Notes: generated by a model not told the origin, from the sequence alone. Numbered from the stretch's first letter, positions 35,061 to 44,278 are shown. The stretch is 64,000 nt of DNA from an uncultured Ruminococcus sp. (GCA_934435205.1 CAKSAK010000005.1:62001-126000), one strand, 5' to 3'. A program made the numbers and translations.

Positions 35061-35090
35061 GTAACGCAAATGCAGAAAGGAGAGCGTTAC
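35061..35090 (+). promoter_or_regulatory. RBS-enclosing hairpin, copy 2
   Basis: GTAACGC and GCGTTAC as at 12,620-12,649, loop with AGGAGA. Confidence 0.6.
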
Positions 35091-35091
35091 G

Positions 35092-35187
35092 ATGAACGAA
35101 GCTAAAGTCATACTCGTGCTTGTGGGCAGCGTGCTGGCGGAGATAGCGCAGGAGATCATCACCTACATCGCAGAAAAGGACGAGTGA
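35092..35187 (+). CDS. 31-aa hydrophobic peptide, copy 2
   Basis: MNEAKVILVLVGSVLAEIAQ and IAEKDE. Differs from copy 1 by K3E, V16A and D28E plus silent changes. The upstream hairpin, ribosome site and downstream terminator are all kept. It sits in a recombined block that joins this unit to a piece of the GTPase B gene. Confidence 0.6.
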   Translation: MNEAKVILVLVGSVLAEIAQEIITYIAEKDE

Positions 35188-35241
35188 ACACCATAGGCAG
35201 GCTTTCGGGTCTGCCTTTAATTTTTGTAAAGGAGTTTTAAA

Positions 35242-35559
35242 ATGAGCGAAGAGGTAGTAAACTGCATTATCCGCAATCTTTGGAACAATTACAAGGTAAA
35301 AGTGCCGTATAAAATAAAAGAGCACGCCGACGAAATGTTTCGCAGCGAGCACGATAAGCTTCATGATATGGCGGCAAGTACAAACTTTGTTTTGCAAAAG
35401 CATCATAAGCTGGACAAATTTGAAGAGAAGATAAATTATGAATTCGGAATGTTTGTTTTAAAGTCTGTAATGAAACTAAATAACGAGTTTAACGATGCGT
35501 ATGATTATTATCAGACACTGTCAAAAGAGTGTTACACGATCATTCCGAGGGGGATATGA
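35242..35559 (+). pseudogene. Chimeric GTPase B fragment
   Basis: Leader and first codons (ATGAGCGAA) are those of the zinc-ribbon gene at 12,801; from the fourth codon on, the protein EVVNCIIRNLWNNYKVKVPY onward matches GTPase B from residue 183. The join falls at a shared GCGAAGAGG-like stretch. No GTPase motif is left. The end (TIIPRGI) is novel. It is probably a recombination product without function, though it keeps a good ribosome site. Confidence 0.8.
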
Positions 35560-35571
35560 GGATCGTGGGGG

Positions 35572-35600
35572 TTGTATTTGGTTAAAATATGTGGTATAAT
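35572..35600 (+). promoter_or_regulatory. Promoter of the S41 protease gene
   Basis: TTGTAT 35,572-35,577 and TATAAT 35,595-35,600, 17-bp spacer. Confidence 0.7.
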
Positions 35601-35673
35601 TAAAATTGATTAACATACACACAAAAAGAACTTTTACGCTGAAAAGCAAAAGTTGAAAATGAGGCGAGGCATT

Positions 35674-37371
35674 ATGTATCTGTTTTATTTAACAATGAAA
35701 ACAACAAACGGCTTGATCGCAATAGCAATACTGCTTTATATACTTATTCTTGCAATATTAAGTCCTGTATTAAAGCGAAAAGAAAAGTATGGTATAGTTA
35801 GAGTTATGTCTGTACTCCCTGTCATTGCTGCTGTTATACATTTTGCGGTTTATGGTATAGTATGCTTTTGGCATTTTATCTTTTTGTATCTTGAGGCATT
35901 GATACCTCTGATGTTCCTGTATTCGGGTAAAAAGCCTAAACTGAGGATATTGAGATCTCTAACTTCATCGATATTGGCGTTCGTTGTCTGCTTTGTATTT
36001 TTAGTAAATGCTATCGGTAGCCCTATGGTACATAATTATACGAGAATGAGTTATACGGAAAGCTTTAAAAATATGCTTGATACTTTAGAAAAGGAGTATT
36101 GTCTGAGTTCTTGGAAGAAAATAGATTATGATGCCTTATATAATGAATATCTGCCGCAAGTTGAAGAGGCTGAACGGAATAATAATGAGATAGAATATGC
36201 TGCGATAATTACGGAAGTTACCCATAAATTCTACGATTCTCATACATACTCATACCTTTCACAGAATGTAGATCTTAGCACTTGCGAATATATGGCAGGA
36301 AATGATTACGGTTTATCAATGATAAGAGTTGATGACGGCAGTGTCCTTGCAGTTTCTGTTGAGCCTAATTGTTTGGCAAATAAAGAAGGTATTCACGATG
36401 GAACGACTATAGTGGCTTGGAACGGCAAGGATATAGATGAAGCAGCAGCCGAAACCGAGTGCTGTTTTCCCGGCATTAGTTTTCCTGTAAAAGAAAATGA
36501 AGATGTATTTCGTCCTATGTTTCTTGCCGGAAAAGGCGAAGAATGTGTTGATATAACATTCATTAATGACGAGGGTGCAGAACAGACCATATCTGTAAAA
36601 AGCATAGATACATATTATGATAGGCTAATGAGTACATATGCTAAGCTGTCACATCTTAATACCGAGCAACGTAATTTTCATTCGTGTATGTTGGATGATA
36701 AATGTGGATATATTCAGATCATCAGCGAAAGCTATAATTCTCTTTGGGATAACGTAGCATGTGTCAGAAATGGATATTATCCTAAACTTACAGAATATTA
36801 TGCGGATATGATAAAAAATTTAGAGAATCAAGGTATGGAATATCTCATCATTGATATTCGTAATAATGGCGGCGGTTATGATTGTGTCGCGGGAGCGTTA
36901 GCATCGCTTTTTACAGAGGAGAAAAAACATATGGTTTCTTTCGGATATGAAGATACTAACGGATACCATATTAGTGAAAATCAGTACATATATCCCGACG
37001 GAAGATACAAAGATCTGCCTGTTGCCGTATTGGTAAATTCTCAGTGTATGAGCGCAGGCGACGGAATGGCTAAATTCCTTGGCGATTGCGATAACGTCAC
37101 TTTAATGGGCATTACTTCAAGCAGCGGTGTAAATCAGAACAATGGAGGATATATATACCTTACAGAAAATATTGAGGTGTGCTATCCAGTATTTTTGAGT
37201 TTGTCTGAGAATGGCACTCCGCTGATAGATACTGATAACACAAGGGAAAATAATATACCGCTTGATGTTAAGATACCGATCACACGAGAAAATGCAGAAG
37301 AACTTTTCGGAGAAGATAACAAAGACATTGAACTGGAATATGCGATAGAGTATCTTCAAAAATCAAATTAG
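35674..37371 (+). CDS. Membrane-anchored S41 (tail-specific) peptidase
   Basis: Four N-terminal membrane helices (residues about 8-125) precede an extracellular part with a PDZ-like region (LAVSVEPNCLANKEGIHDGT, TIVAWNGKDI) and an S41 protease domain: LIIDIRNNGGGYD, and NSQCMSAGDG with the candidate catalytic Ser. The usual downstream Lys (GKG) is not evident; the site reads GITSSSGVNQ, so the dyad may be altered as in tricorn-like S41 members. Start set at 35,674 by GAGGCGAGG; an ATG at 35,659 is also possible. Confidence 0.8.
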   Translation: MYLFYLTMKTTNGLIAIAILLYILILAILSPVLKRKEKYGIVRVMSVLPVIAAVIHFAVYGIVCFWHFIFLYLEALIPLMFLYSGKKPKLRILRSLTSSILAFVVCFVFLVNAIGSPMVHNYTRMSYTESFKNMLDTLEKEYCLSSWKKIDYDALYNEYLPQVEEAERNNNEIEYAAIITEVTHKFYDSHTYSYLSQNVDLSTCEYMAGNDYGLSMIRVDDGSVLAVSVEPNCLANKEGIHDGTTIVAWNGKDIDEAAAETECCFPGISFPVKENEDVFRPMFLAGKGEECVDITFINDEGAEQTISVKSIDTYYDRLMSTYAKLSHLNTEQRNFHSCMLDDKCGYIQIISESYNSLWDNVACVRNGYYPKLTEYYADMIKNLENQGMEYLIIDIRNNGGGYDCVAGALASLFTEEKKHMVSFGYEDTNGYHISENQYIYPDGRYKDLPVAVLVNSQCMSAGDGMAKFLGDCDNVTLMGITSSSGVNQNNGGYIYLTENIEVCYPVFLSLSENGTPLIDTDNTRENNIPLDVKIPITRENAEELFGEDNKDIELEYAIEYLQKSN

Positions 37372-37455
37372 TACGAGTTGATTGGATCAACAAATCGGAA
37401 GATGTGAGGAGAAGAAAATGATTATTTTAATAACATCCGATACTTTTGCCTTGTA

Positions 37456-37653
37456 ATGAGTGAAAATTATATTAAAAATCATTTTGACAATATCAAGAAG
37501 TATGCCAATGCCATAGAGTGTCGCTTAGACGATGAATGGTGTACTATGGAAAGCGTTTTGGAAGATAATACACAGTTTTTGAAACTTGCCAAAAAGTATA
37601 ATGTAAAATATTTACTTATTGATGATAAGTATGAGATAGAGATTGATTTATAG
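37456..37653 (+). CDS. Small acidic protein, 65 aa
   Basis: MSENYIKNHFDNIKKYANAI, ends KYLLIDDKYEIEIDL. Its ATG overlaps the stop of a 12-codon frame starting at 37,418 that has a good GAGGAGAAG site, so it may be translated by coupling from that leader peptide. No family recognised; the size and charge resemble immunity proteins. Confidence 0.5.
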   Translation: MSENYIKNHFDNIKKYANAIECRLDDEWCTMESVLEDNTQFLKLAKKYNVKYLLIDDKYEIEIDL

Positions 37654-37684
37654 TGACAAATTCCAGTTTGAAGGGGTTGTGTAA

Positions 37685-38119
37685 ATGAAAAAAAGATATT
37701 GTATTGTTGCACAGATTGCATTGTTATTATGGTTTTTCCTTGATATGACAGGTTTGTATTTTGGAAACAAATGTTTAGTTACAAGGTCATATAAAGAAGA
37801 TGGTATATTCTTTTTGATTTATTTGATTACAATAATACTGTTTCTTGTAAAAGAAGATATTGGAAAATATATTGTTATCGGGTTGATGTCAATGTGGCTT
37901 GTTATACAACTTATGTGTCACGAGTGGTATACTATTTTTGACAGTGGATTTATGGGATCATTAGATGGTAAAATTAAATATTTCTCAGAAACAATTCACT
38001 GGATTGATGTAGAAGGAAAATACATACCTGATGTATATCATACCATTTTACATATTTTAATTTTGTGTACATTAACTATAACAATTATCTATTCAATAAG
38101 GAACAGACGAAAAACTTAA
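37685..38119 (+). CDS. Four-helix membrane protein, 144 aa
   Basis: Membrane helices at about 7-27, 40-57, 62-78 and 120-138; between the last two an extracellular loop DGKIKYFSETIHWIDVEGKY. RBS GAAGGGG. No named family. Follows the acidic 65-aa gene by 31 bases, possibly one unit. Confidence 0.55.
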   Translation: MKKRYCIVAQIALLLWFFLDMTGLYFGNKCLVTRSYKEDGIFFLIYLITIILFLVKEDIGKYIVIGLMSMWLVIQLMCHEWYTIFDSGFMGSLDGKIKYFSETIHWIDVEGKYIPDVYHTILHILILCTLTITIIYSIRNRRKT

Positions 38120-38210
38120 ATTCCAGTTTACAGTGCTGCAATAAAATTATTATCAAAATATCAGCCACACCCTATGCCAATTTGACAGCACGAGGCGTGG
38201 CTTGTTGTTT
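38105..38210. repeat. GCCACACC terminator block, copy in a repeat family
   Basis: TAAATTCCAGTTTA, then AATAAAATTATTATCAAAAT and a GCCACACC...TTTGACAGCACGAGGCGTGGC hairpin. The same order of pieces is at 40,797-40,880 and, partly, at 22,311-22,356. Confidence 0.75.
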
Positions 38211-38222
38211 GTGCGATCCTGC

Positions 38223-38251
38223 TTGCTTTCCCCGCAGAAAAAAGGTATAAT
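38223..38251 (+). promoter_or_regulatory. Promoter, repeat copy 3
   Basis: TTGCTT 38,223-38,228, TATAAT 38,246-38,251, as at 20,780 and 22,372. Confidence 0.75.
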
Positions 38252-38339
38252 AGGAATAACAAATATTTTCAAGGAGGCAGGCTGAGTAGGCGTATACGTC
38301 CGTTTTGCTTGTGAATAATAGCAAAAAGGAGATGGTGTT

Positions 38340-38555
38340 GTGCTTAGAATATTTTTTGGAAAACACCCTAAAGAAATATACAATACTGAGGTTTATTATG
38401 CAAATCAGTATGATAAAATGTGGATCACGGAACCATTTGCAAAGAAAATCATTAAGGATATTGATGACTCAACTGTAATTGACCCCGATCTTATAGAAAA
38501 TGATATTTTTGGTAAATTCAATTCTACTGAATTGTCAGCGGGCGAGAATGCGTAA
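38340..38555 (+). pseudogene. Truncated DUF4869 gene
   Basis: The first 67 residues are almost identical to the 20,897 product, including leader and GTG start, up to STELSAG. The frame then changes to ENA and stops. The partner ATPase is absent. A clean recent truncation. Confidence 0.85.
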
Positions 38556-38603
38556 GTCCTTGCTGTGCGAATATGAAATCCGCAACAAAACAATATATCG
38601 AAA

Positions 38604-38630
38604 AGTTTTGCGGTTATAAATCGCAAAACT
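38604..38630. promoter_or_regulatory. Perfect hairpin before the AAA_14 promoter
   Basis: AGTTTTGCG / CGCAAAACT, 9-nt loop, ending three bases before the -35 box. Could be an operator or a terminator lacking a T run. Confidence 0.45.
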
Positions 38631-38632
38631 AA

Positions 38633-38661
38633 TTGACTTTTTCTGAATTTTGCGGTATAAT
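38633..38661 (+). promoter_or_regulatory. Promoter of AAA_14/DUF4143 gene
   Basis: TTGACT 38,633-38,638, TATAAT 38,656-38,661, 17-bp spacer. Confidence 0.85.
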
Positions 38662-38685
38662 ACTTTACAGACGGAGGTGGTCAGA

Positions 38686-39897
38686 ATGATTTACAGACCT
38701 ATGTATGTAGATAAGATAATGGCTTATGTGGATACGCCGTTTGTGAAGATACTCACAGGAGTACGCCGCTGCGGAAAATCTACGATACTCAAAATGATTA
38801 TGGAAAAGCTGAAAACGGAGCGCAATGTCCCTGAAAATCGGATTATAAGCTGTCGTTACGATTCGATGGAATATGAGGATATGACGGCGAAGCAGATGTA
38901 CGCTCAGTTAAAGGAACAGCTTTCAAACAATGAAAAGACTTACCTGTTTCTTGATGAAGTGCAGGAAATCAAGGGGTGGGAAAAGGTTGTAAATTCATTG
39001 GCGTCGGATTTTGATGTTGACCTGTATATCACAGGCTCTAACTCCCGAATGATGTCCTCTGAAATATCAACCTATCTTACCGGAAGATATATTTCCTTTC
39101 GGATTTTTACCCTGTCCTTTGGCGAATACCTGATGTTCAAGGAAAAGTATGCGGCAATCAGCAATTCCAAAACAGAGCTTGAAAATTATGTTCGTTTGGG
39201 CGGCTTTCCCGCAACCCATTTACAGGCGTATTCTCAGGACGAAATCTACACGATTGTCAGGGATATATACAATTCAACGATTTTTTCGGACATCGTAAAG
39301 CGGAATCAAGTCAGGAAAATCGACCAGCTGGAGCGTGTTGTAAAATACACCTTCAACAATGTGGGCAACACCTTTTCTGCGAAGTCGATTTCAGACTATC
39401 TGAAATCTGAACGCCGTTCCCTTGACAATGAAACGGTTTACAGCTATCTGGAAAAGCTGGAAAAGGCATATCTGCTCCATCGGTGTTCAAGATATGATTT
39501 GCAGGGAAAGGAAATACTGAAAACGCAGGAAAAATTCTATCTTGCAGATGTTGCTCTGCGGTACAGCGTTCTCGGCTACAATGCAGACAGTGTAGCTTCA
39601 AGCCTTGAAAACATCGTCTATCTGGAACTTTGCCGGCGAGGTTATACCGTAAATGTCGGAAAAACAGGAGACGGTGAGATTGATTTTGTCGCAGTAAGGC
39701 AGAACGAAAAAATTTATGTTCAGGTTACGCAGGAAATCCGTTCGGAAAAAACGGAGAAGCGAGAGTATGACCGACTGCTTGAAATACACGATAATTATCC
39801 GAAATATGTTCTCACGACAGATGAATTTGCAGGGGGAAACTATGAGGGCATTAAAACAATGCACATAGCGGATTTCTTGCTCAGTACAGAATATTAA
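38686..39897 (+). CDS. AAA_14 / DUF4143 ATPase
   Basis: 403 aa from the ATG at 38,686 (GGAGGTGG upstream). Walker A TGVRRCGKST, Walker B YLFLDEVQEIKGW, sensor LYITGSNSRM, then the DUF4143 part with a PD-(D/E)xK-like core GDGEIDFVAV...KIYVQV. A widespread family of unknown role in gut bacteria and archaea, often multi-copy and mobile. It stands alone. Confidence 0.92.
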   Translation: MIYRPMYVDKIMAYVDTPFVKILTGVRRCGKSTILKMIMEKLKTERNVPENRIISCRYDSMEYEDMTAKQMYAQLKEQLSNNEKTYLFLDEVQEIKGWEKVVNSLASDFDVDLYITGSNSRMMSSEISTYLTGRYISFRIFTLSFGEYLMFKEKYAAISNSKTELENYVRLGGFPATHLQAYSQDEIYTIVRDIYNSTIFSDIVKRNQVRKIDQLERVVKYTFNNVGNTFSAKSISDYLKSERRSLDNETVYSYLEKLEKAYLLHRCSRYDLQGKEILKTQEKFYLADVALRYSVLGYNADSVASSLENIVYLELCRRGYTVNVGKTGDGEIDFVAVRQNEKIYVQVTQEIRSEKTEKREYDRLLEIHDNYPKYVLTTDEFAGGNYEGIKTMHIADFLLSTEY

Positions 39898-39966
39898 AAT
39901 CAAAGATTACAAAAAAACACCCACTTGCATAGTCAGACGGACGTTTTTTTGTGGAAAGGAAGCCTA

Positions 39967-40131
39967 ATGAAAAAGAATATCCTCACGAACGGAAAGCAAG
40001 ACCGAAACGGAGATTACCGAAACCGATAACGGACACGGAAATACCGCAGAAAAAATCAGCCTTTACGATAAAACAATCGGCTTTTGTAAAGGCTGTCTTG
40101 CCTGCCAAAAAACCAAGCGTTGTGGGCAATT
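39967..40131 (+). pseudogene. Relic of an NADPH-dependent FMN reductase
   Basis: ATG at 39,967 begins MKKNIL as flavodoxin-fold reductases do; further on, in another frame, TAEKISLYDKTIGFCKGCLA then CQKTKRC is the clear cysteine signature of that family. Most of the first 40 codons and everything after Cys are lost, and a frameshift separates the pieces. The copy 3 lysS-type terminator begins where it breaks off. Confidence 0.7.
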
Positions 40132-40154
40132 CTGATCGGGGTTGTCCATTTTCT
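40123..40154 (+). terminator. lysS-type terminator, copy 3
   Basis: TGGGCAA / TTGTCCA stem with loop TTCTGATCGGGG and TTTTCTAAAATGAATGGAAA after it; see 8,525 and 23,839. Here no lysS tail precedes it. Confidence 0.75.
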
Positions 40155-40200
40155 AAAATGAATGGAAATGCAAATCGAATTTTGTGGAGGAGAATATGAA

Positions 40201-40800
40201 ATGAAGATCTATGATATTTCACAAGAGATTTTTGGCTGTCAGGTATATCCAGGCGACCCGACGCCCCAAAAAAGGGTGCTTTCTTCAATGGAAAAAGGCG
40301 ATCTGTATAACCTGACTGCTTTTAGTATGTGTGCTCACAACGGCACGCATATCGACGCACCGTTTCATTTTATCAAAGGCGGAAAAACTGTCGATTTCAT
40401 TGGCTTAGATACATTTATAGGCATGGCTTATGTTGCAGAATATAATGGAATCGTTTCTGCCGATGATGCCACGGAAATACTTGAAAAAGCGAAAAAACAG
40501 AATCCAGAAGCGGCAAAGAGAATTCTTATCAAGGGAGAGGCAGAGGTCTCTGCGGAAGCAGCTAAAGTATTTGCCGAATCAAACATTTTACTGCTTGGCA
40601 ACGAATCTCAAACTGTTGGCCCTGAAAACGCTCCAATGGAAGTACACCTTATCTTGTTAGGAGCTGGTGTCGTATTGCTTGAAGGGATACGTTTATCAGA
40701 AGTTTCAGAGGGTGTTTATTTCTTAAACGCAGCGCCGTTGAATCTATCAGGCTCAGATGGTTCACCTTGCAGAGCCGTACTGATCTCCACTGAAAAATAA
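40201..40800 (+). CDS. Cyclase-family (kynurenine formamidase-like) hydrolase
   Basis: 199 aa from 40,201 with GGAGGAG upstream. The metal-binding signature HNGTHIDAPFHF is complete, and YPGDPTPQKR and LLGNESQTVG lie at the usual places. Hydrolyses an amide or lactone; the substrate is not predictable. Third cargo gene found behind a copy of the lysS-type terminator. Confidence 0.88.
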   Translation: MKIYDISQEIFGCQVYPGDPTPQKRVLSSMEKGDLYNLTAFSMCAHNGTHIDAPFHFIKGGKTVDFIGLDTFIGMAYVAEYNGIVSADDATEILEKAKKQNPEAAKRILIKGEAEVSAEAAKVFAESNILLLGNESQTVGPENAPMEVHLILLGAGVVLLEGIRLSEVSEGVYFLNAAPLNLSGSDGSPCRAVLISTEK

Positions 40801-40888
40801 ATTCCAGTTTATATAATACAATAAAATTATTATCAAAATAAACGCCACACCCCGTGCCGATTTGACAGCACGAGGTGTGGGCAATGCT

Positions 40889-40930
40889 AAAATGATGGCA
40901 GGCACTTTTCTGTGTCTGCCATCATTTTTT
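40889..40930 (+). terminator. Strong terminator
   Basis: AAATGATGGCAG / CTGCCATCATTT, then TTT. Confidence 0.9.
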
Positions 40931-41017
40931 GTGTAAAAGTCGGGTTATAGCATATCAGCGCAAAGAAAGTCAAACGGGTGACACGAAAACAGTTCGGTAC
41001 AAATGGCAACGCCTTTT

Positions 41018-42199
41018 TTATGCTCTGCTTGATACGCTAAGCTTTTTGAAAAAGAGTATAGAAATAACAAGCACTGCTGGGAATACACAGCCTGCAAACA
41101 GCCCTTTCTGAATGTTATCTCCTGCGTTTTGCGAAATGTTGCCAATGATAGCAGGGCCAAGCGCTCCGCCCATATCCCCTGCCATTGCCAGCAGAGCAAA
41201 CATAGCCGTGCCGCCTAATGGTATTTTTGCAGAACAGATGCTTATTGTTCCGGGCCACATTATGCCTACCGAAAAGCCGCACACTATGCAGCCGACAAGT
41301 CCCAGCAGAGGTATCTCCGACAAAGATGCTGTAATATAGCAAGCAAGACAAAGAGCACCCGAACCTATCATAAATTTCATAAGATCAAGTTTTTCGCCAT
41401 ATTTTCCGTACAGCGAGCGGCTTATACCCATTGTAACGGCAAACATACAAGGGCCTGCAATATCGCCCATTGATTTTGAAAGTCCCAATGCTGATTCTGC
41501 AAAGGCAGATGCCCATTGCGCCATTGAAAGCTCCGACGCTCCTGCACATATCATAAGCAGAATGGAGAGCCAAAACAGCGGAACTTTAAGCAGGCTGCCG
41601 ATGCTAGATCCCTTGCCGTCCTCTGTGGGGTGTTCGATAGGGCATACCGCAAAATTAAACACGTTGCAAAGGGGTATCACCGCCCATATGCAGGACAGCA
41701 CTCTCCAATTTTCTATCCCGAAAAGCGAGAAAAACAGCGTTGAAAGCAGTATAACTCCTACAGAACCCCAGCAGTAAAAGGAGTGCAGCAGACTCATTGC
41801 CGCCTCTTTGTGTTCAAACGGACACGCCTCAACGATAGGGCTGACAAGCACTTCCGTAAGACCGCTGCCTATGGCGTAGAGTATTGTACTGATAATTATT
41901 CCAGTAAACGGATCAGCTGTGACCTGCGGAAGAAAAGCAAGTCCGATAAGTCCGACCGCCGAAAGAAGCTGCGAACCAACAACGCATTTTCTGTAACCTA
42001 TAACATCTGCAAAATGTGCGCACAAAATATCCACTATAAGCTGCGTGATAAAGAATACAGATGAGATAAGCGCTATTTTTCCCAAAGGTATCACATAAGA
42101 CTTATGAAATGTGAGAAACAGCAGCGGTGCAAAATTTGCAGCTATCGCCTGTGTGACAAATCCCATATAACAGGCTATCAGCGTTTTTCTGTAATTCAT
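41018..42199 (-). CDS. MFS transporter
   Basis: 393 aa, 12 membrane helices, the loop 2-3 motif HFADVIGYRKCVVGSQ in place of GxLaDrxGrr. A sugar or metabolite carrier by resemblance to fucose/glucose-type MFS proteins. Tail-to-tail spacing of 51 bases to the GH31 gene start upstream suggests it is the second gene of a GH31-MFS operon, so it may import the GH31 substrate. Confidence 0.87.
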   Translation of the reverse strand: MNYRKTLIACYMGFVTQAIAANFAPLLFLTFHKSYVIPLGKIALISSVFFITQLIVDILCAHFADVIGYRKCVVGSQLLSAVGLIGLAFLPQVTADPFTGIIISTILYAIGSGLTEVLVSPIVEACPFEHKEAAMSLLHSFYCWGSVGVILLSTLFFSLFGIENWRVLSCIWAVIPLCNVFNFAVCPIEHPTEDGKGSSIGSLLKVPLFWLSILLMICAGASELSMAQWASAFAESALGLSKSMGDIAGPCMFAVTMGISRSLYGKYGEKLDLMKFMIGSGALCLACYITASLSEIPLLGLVGCIVCGFSVGIMWPGTISICSAKIPLGGTAMFALLAMAGDMGGALGPAIIGNISQNAGDNIQKGLFAGCVFPAVLVISILFFKKLSVSSRA

Positions 42200-42250
42200 A
42201 TGATCATCTCTTTCCTTTCTGTATTACTATTTTAACAAAGCCTTTTGCCC

Positions 42251-44251
42251 TTATCCAAGTCTTTTAAATACAGGCATAATGTCAAGAGGTGCAGGCACGG
42301 TCACAGTCTGACCTCCGTTGTATACTTTCTTATCGGAAAGGCTCTCCCACTTGCCCTTCGGCAGATATACGCTGCGCTCTCTTGCGCCAAGCTCAAGCAC
42401 AGGGGCTACAAGATAATCGCTGCCGAACATATACTGCTCCGGAAGCTCCCAGCACTTTTCGTCGTCGGGGAACTCAAAGAACATAGTTCGGATAAGCGGA
42501 GCGCCTGTTTTCGCCGTTTCCTCCATAAGTCCCGCAATGTAGTCCTTCATTGAAAGACGTATATCCAGCCACTTTTTCATGATCTCATAGGCTTCATCAC
42601 CATAGCTCCACAGCTCGTTTGGGTGACCTGTATAAAGATATCCGCCGCCAAAATCACGGTCATCAAGCTTTGGAATATCCCAGTCAGGACCACGGTTTCC
42701 GTGCATACGCAGGATAGGACAGAATACACCGTACTGATACCAGCGTATAAGAAGCTCCGTAAAATCGGGATCGTCCCAGTTGTCCGTCATAAATCCGCCA
42801 ATGTCCGTCGTCCACCAAGGTATACCTGCAAGACCCATGTTCTGACCTGCAATGACCTGATCCTTAAAGGATTCAAAGTTGGACTGAATATCGCCTGTCC
42901 AAACAAGAGTTCTATACTTCTGGCTTCCTACCCAAGCAGAGCGGCAGAGGTTTACCGCTTCATGATCTCCCTCAGCTTCCTGTCCGTTATAGAATGCCTC
43001 AACATATTTCTTTGGGTATTCGCAGCCTACCTTTGAGCCACGTCCGGTATAATAGCGGTAATTTTCAAAATCATACTTGGTGCTGTCAGGCTCGGAATTG
43101 TCCAGCCAGAAAAGGTCAATGCCCAGGTCACGGTAATTCTGCCTGCACTTGCTCCAAACAAATTCCTGCGCTTCGGGATTGAAAAAGTCTACTGTGCCGC
43201 AGTCGCCCTCATAATCATAGGTCTGCACCGAACCCACATCAGTGGTGCTTATGAGCGCCTTCTGCTCCATTTCATAATAATTTTCACTGCGCTTATCTAC
43301 TGAAGGCCAAACGGATACCATGACCTTAGTTCCCATATTGTGCAGCTCGTCAGTCATTGCCTTTACTGCCTCTTTGCTCCAGTACTTTTCGTCAAATCTC
43401 CAATCACCCTGATATGGCCAGTGGAAAAAGTCGATAACTATAACATCAAGCTTTATGCCAAGCTCTTTGTATTTTCTTGCGACCTCAAGCACTTCATCGG
43501 GGGTACGGTAACGAAGTTTGCACTGCCATAGACCAAGATAATCCTTGCTCATAACAGGTGCTCTGCCCACACATTCGGTATAATTCGTCACGATCTGTGC
43601 AGGTGTATCGTCGGCTGTTATCCAGTAATCCACCATGTCGCTTTCGTCAGAGATCCACTTTGTGATATTTGTTCCGAAAGCGGCTTCGCCCGTTGCAGGA
43701 TTGTTCCATAGCATACCATATCCCTTGCTAGAGATCACAAAAGGAACGCTTACCTGAGAATTTCGCTGTTCGAGAGGAAGTACAGAGCCTTTAAGGTCAA
43801 GTATAGGCATCTGATACTGACCCATACCGTAAAGCTTTTCATCAGGGTCTGACTCAAAGCGAACTGTTATCTTAAAATCATCAGAAGCAAGACCCTTGTA
43901 TTCACGGGATCTGGTCTTGTAACATATAGCCTCTTTACGAATCGAGCCATAATAATAGCTGTAATACTCCTGCAAAATAAGCTCGTTGTCTTTATAAAAG
44001 CATATTATGCCGACGCCGTTGATAGTTGCCTTTATCTTACCGTTTACTATCTCTGCTGTTTCGCTTCCTTCGTCAATGGTCACCGTTGCGCTGTGTGCCA
44101 CATTCTCGGTAAGAGCGTGTGCATTTTCGGGAAGCTTTTTAAGCAGTGTTGCCCTTACACGCAAAGCATTGTTTCCCCAGCCCTCGATACGGATAGTTTC
44201 ATTTCTGGACCGTACGATAAGCGCACCGTTATCTTCAATAAATCTTATCAT
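42251..44251 (-). CDS. GH31 alpha-xylosidase/alpha-glucosidase
   Basis: 666 aa. GH31 landmarks: N-terminal beta domain, YGMGQYQMPILDLKG, catalytic TIM barrel with IDFFHWPYQGDWRFD, nucleophile region DLFWLDNSEPD, and WTGDIQSNFESFKD carrying the acid. The SEPD form is typical for alpha-xylosidases acting on xyloglucan fragments. No signal peptide, so intracellular. RBS GGAGGT. Likely induced by the divergent AraC protein. Confidence 0.92.
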   Translation of the reverse strand: MIRFIEDNGALIVRSRNETIRIEGWGNNALRVRATLLKKLPENAHALTENVAHSATVTIDEGSETAEIVNGKIKATINGVGIICFYKDNELILQEYYSYYYGSIRKEAICYKTRSREYKGLASDDFKITVRFESDPDEKLYGMGQYQMPILDLKGSVLPLEQRNSQVSVPFVISSKGYGMLWNNPATGEAAFGTNITKWISDESDMVDYWITADDTPAQIVTNYTECVGRAPVMSKDYLGLWQCKLRYRTPDEVLEVARKYKELGIKLDVIVIDFFHWPYQGDWRFDEKYWSKEAVKAMTDELHNMGTKVMVSVWPSVDKRSENYYEMEQKALISTTDVGSVQTYDYEGDCGTVDFFNPEAQEFVWSKCRQNYRDLGIDLFWLDNSEPDSTKYDFENYRYYTGRGSKVGCEYPKKYVEAFYNGQEAEGDHEAVNLCRSAWVGSQKYRTLVWTGDIQSNFESFKDQVIAGQNMGLAGIPWWTTDIGGFMTDNWDDPDFTELLIRWYQYGVFCPILRMHGNRGPDWDIPKLDDRDFGGGYLYTGHPNELWSYGDEAYEIMKKWLDIRLSMKDYIAGLMEETAKTGAPLIRTMFFEFPDDEKCWELPEQYMFGSDYLVAPVLELGARERSVYLPKGKWESLSDKKVYNGGQTVTVPAPLDIMPVFKRLG

Positions 44252-44278
44252 TTTAATACCTCCTGTGGAATTTTAGTA

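Noticed and set aside
39951..40199. 82-codon ORF upstream of the cyclase
   Set aside because: Its frame is a shadow of the FMN-reductase relic and continues through a terminator hairpin.
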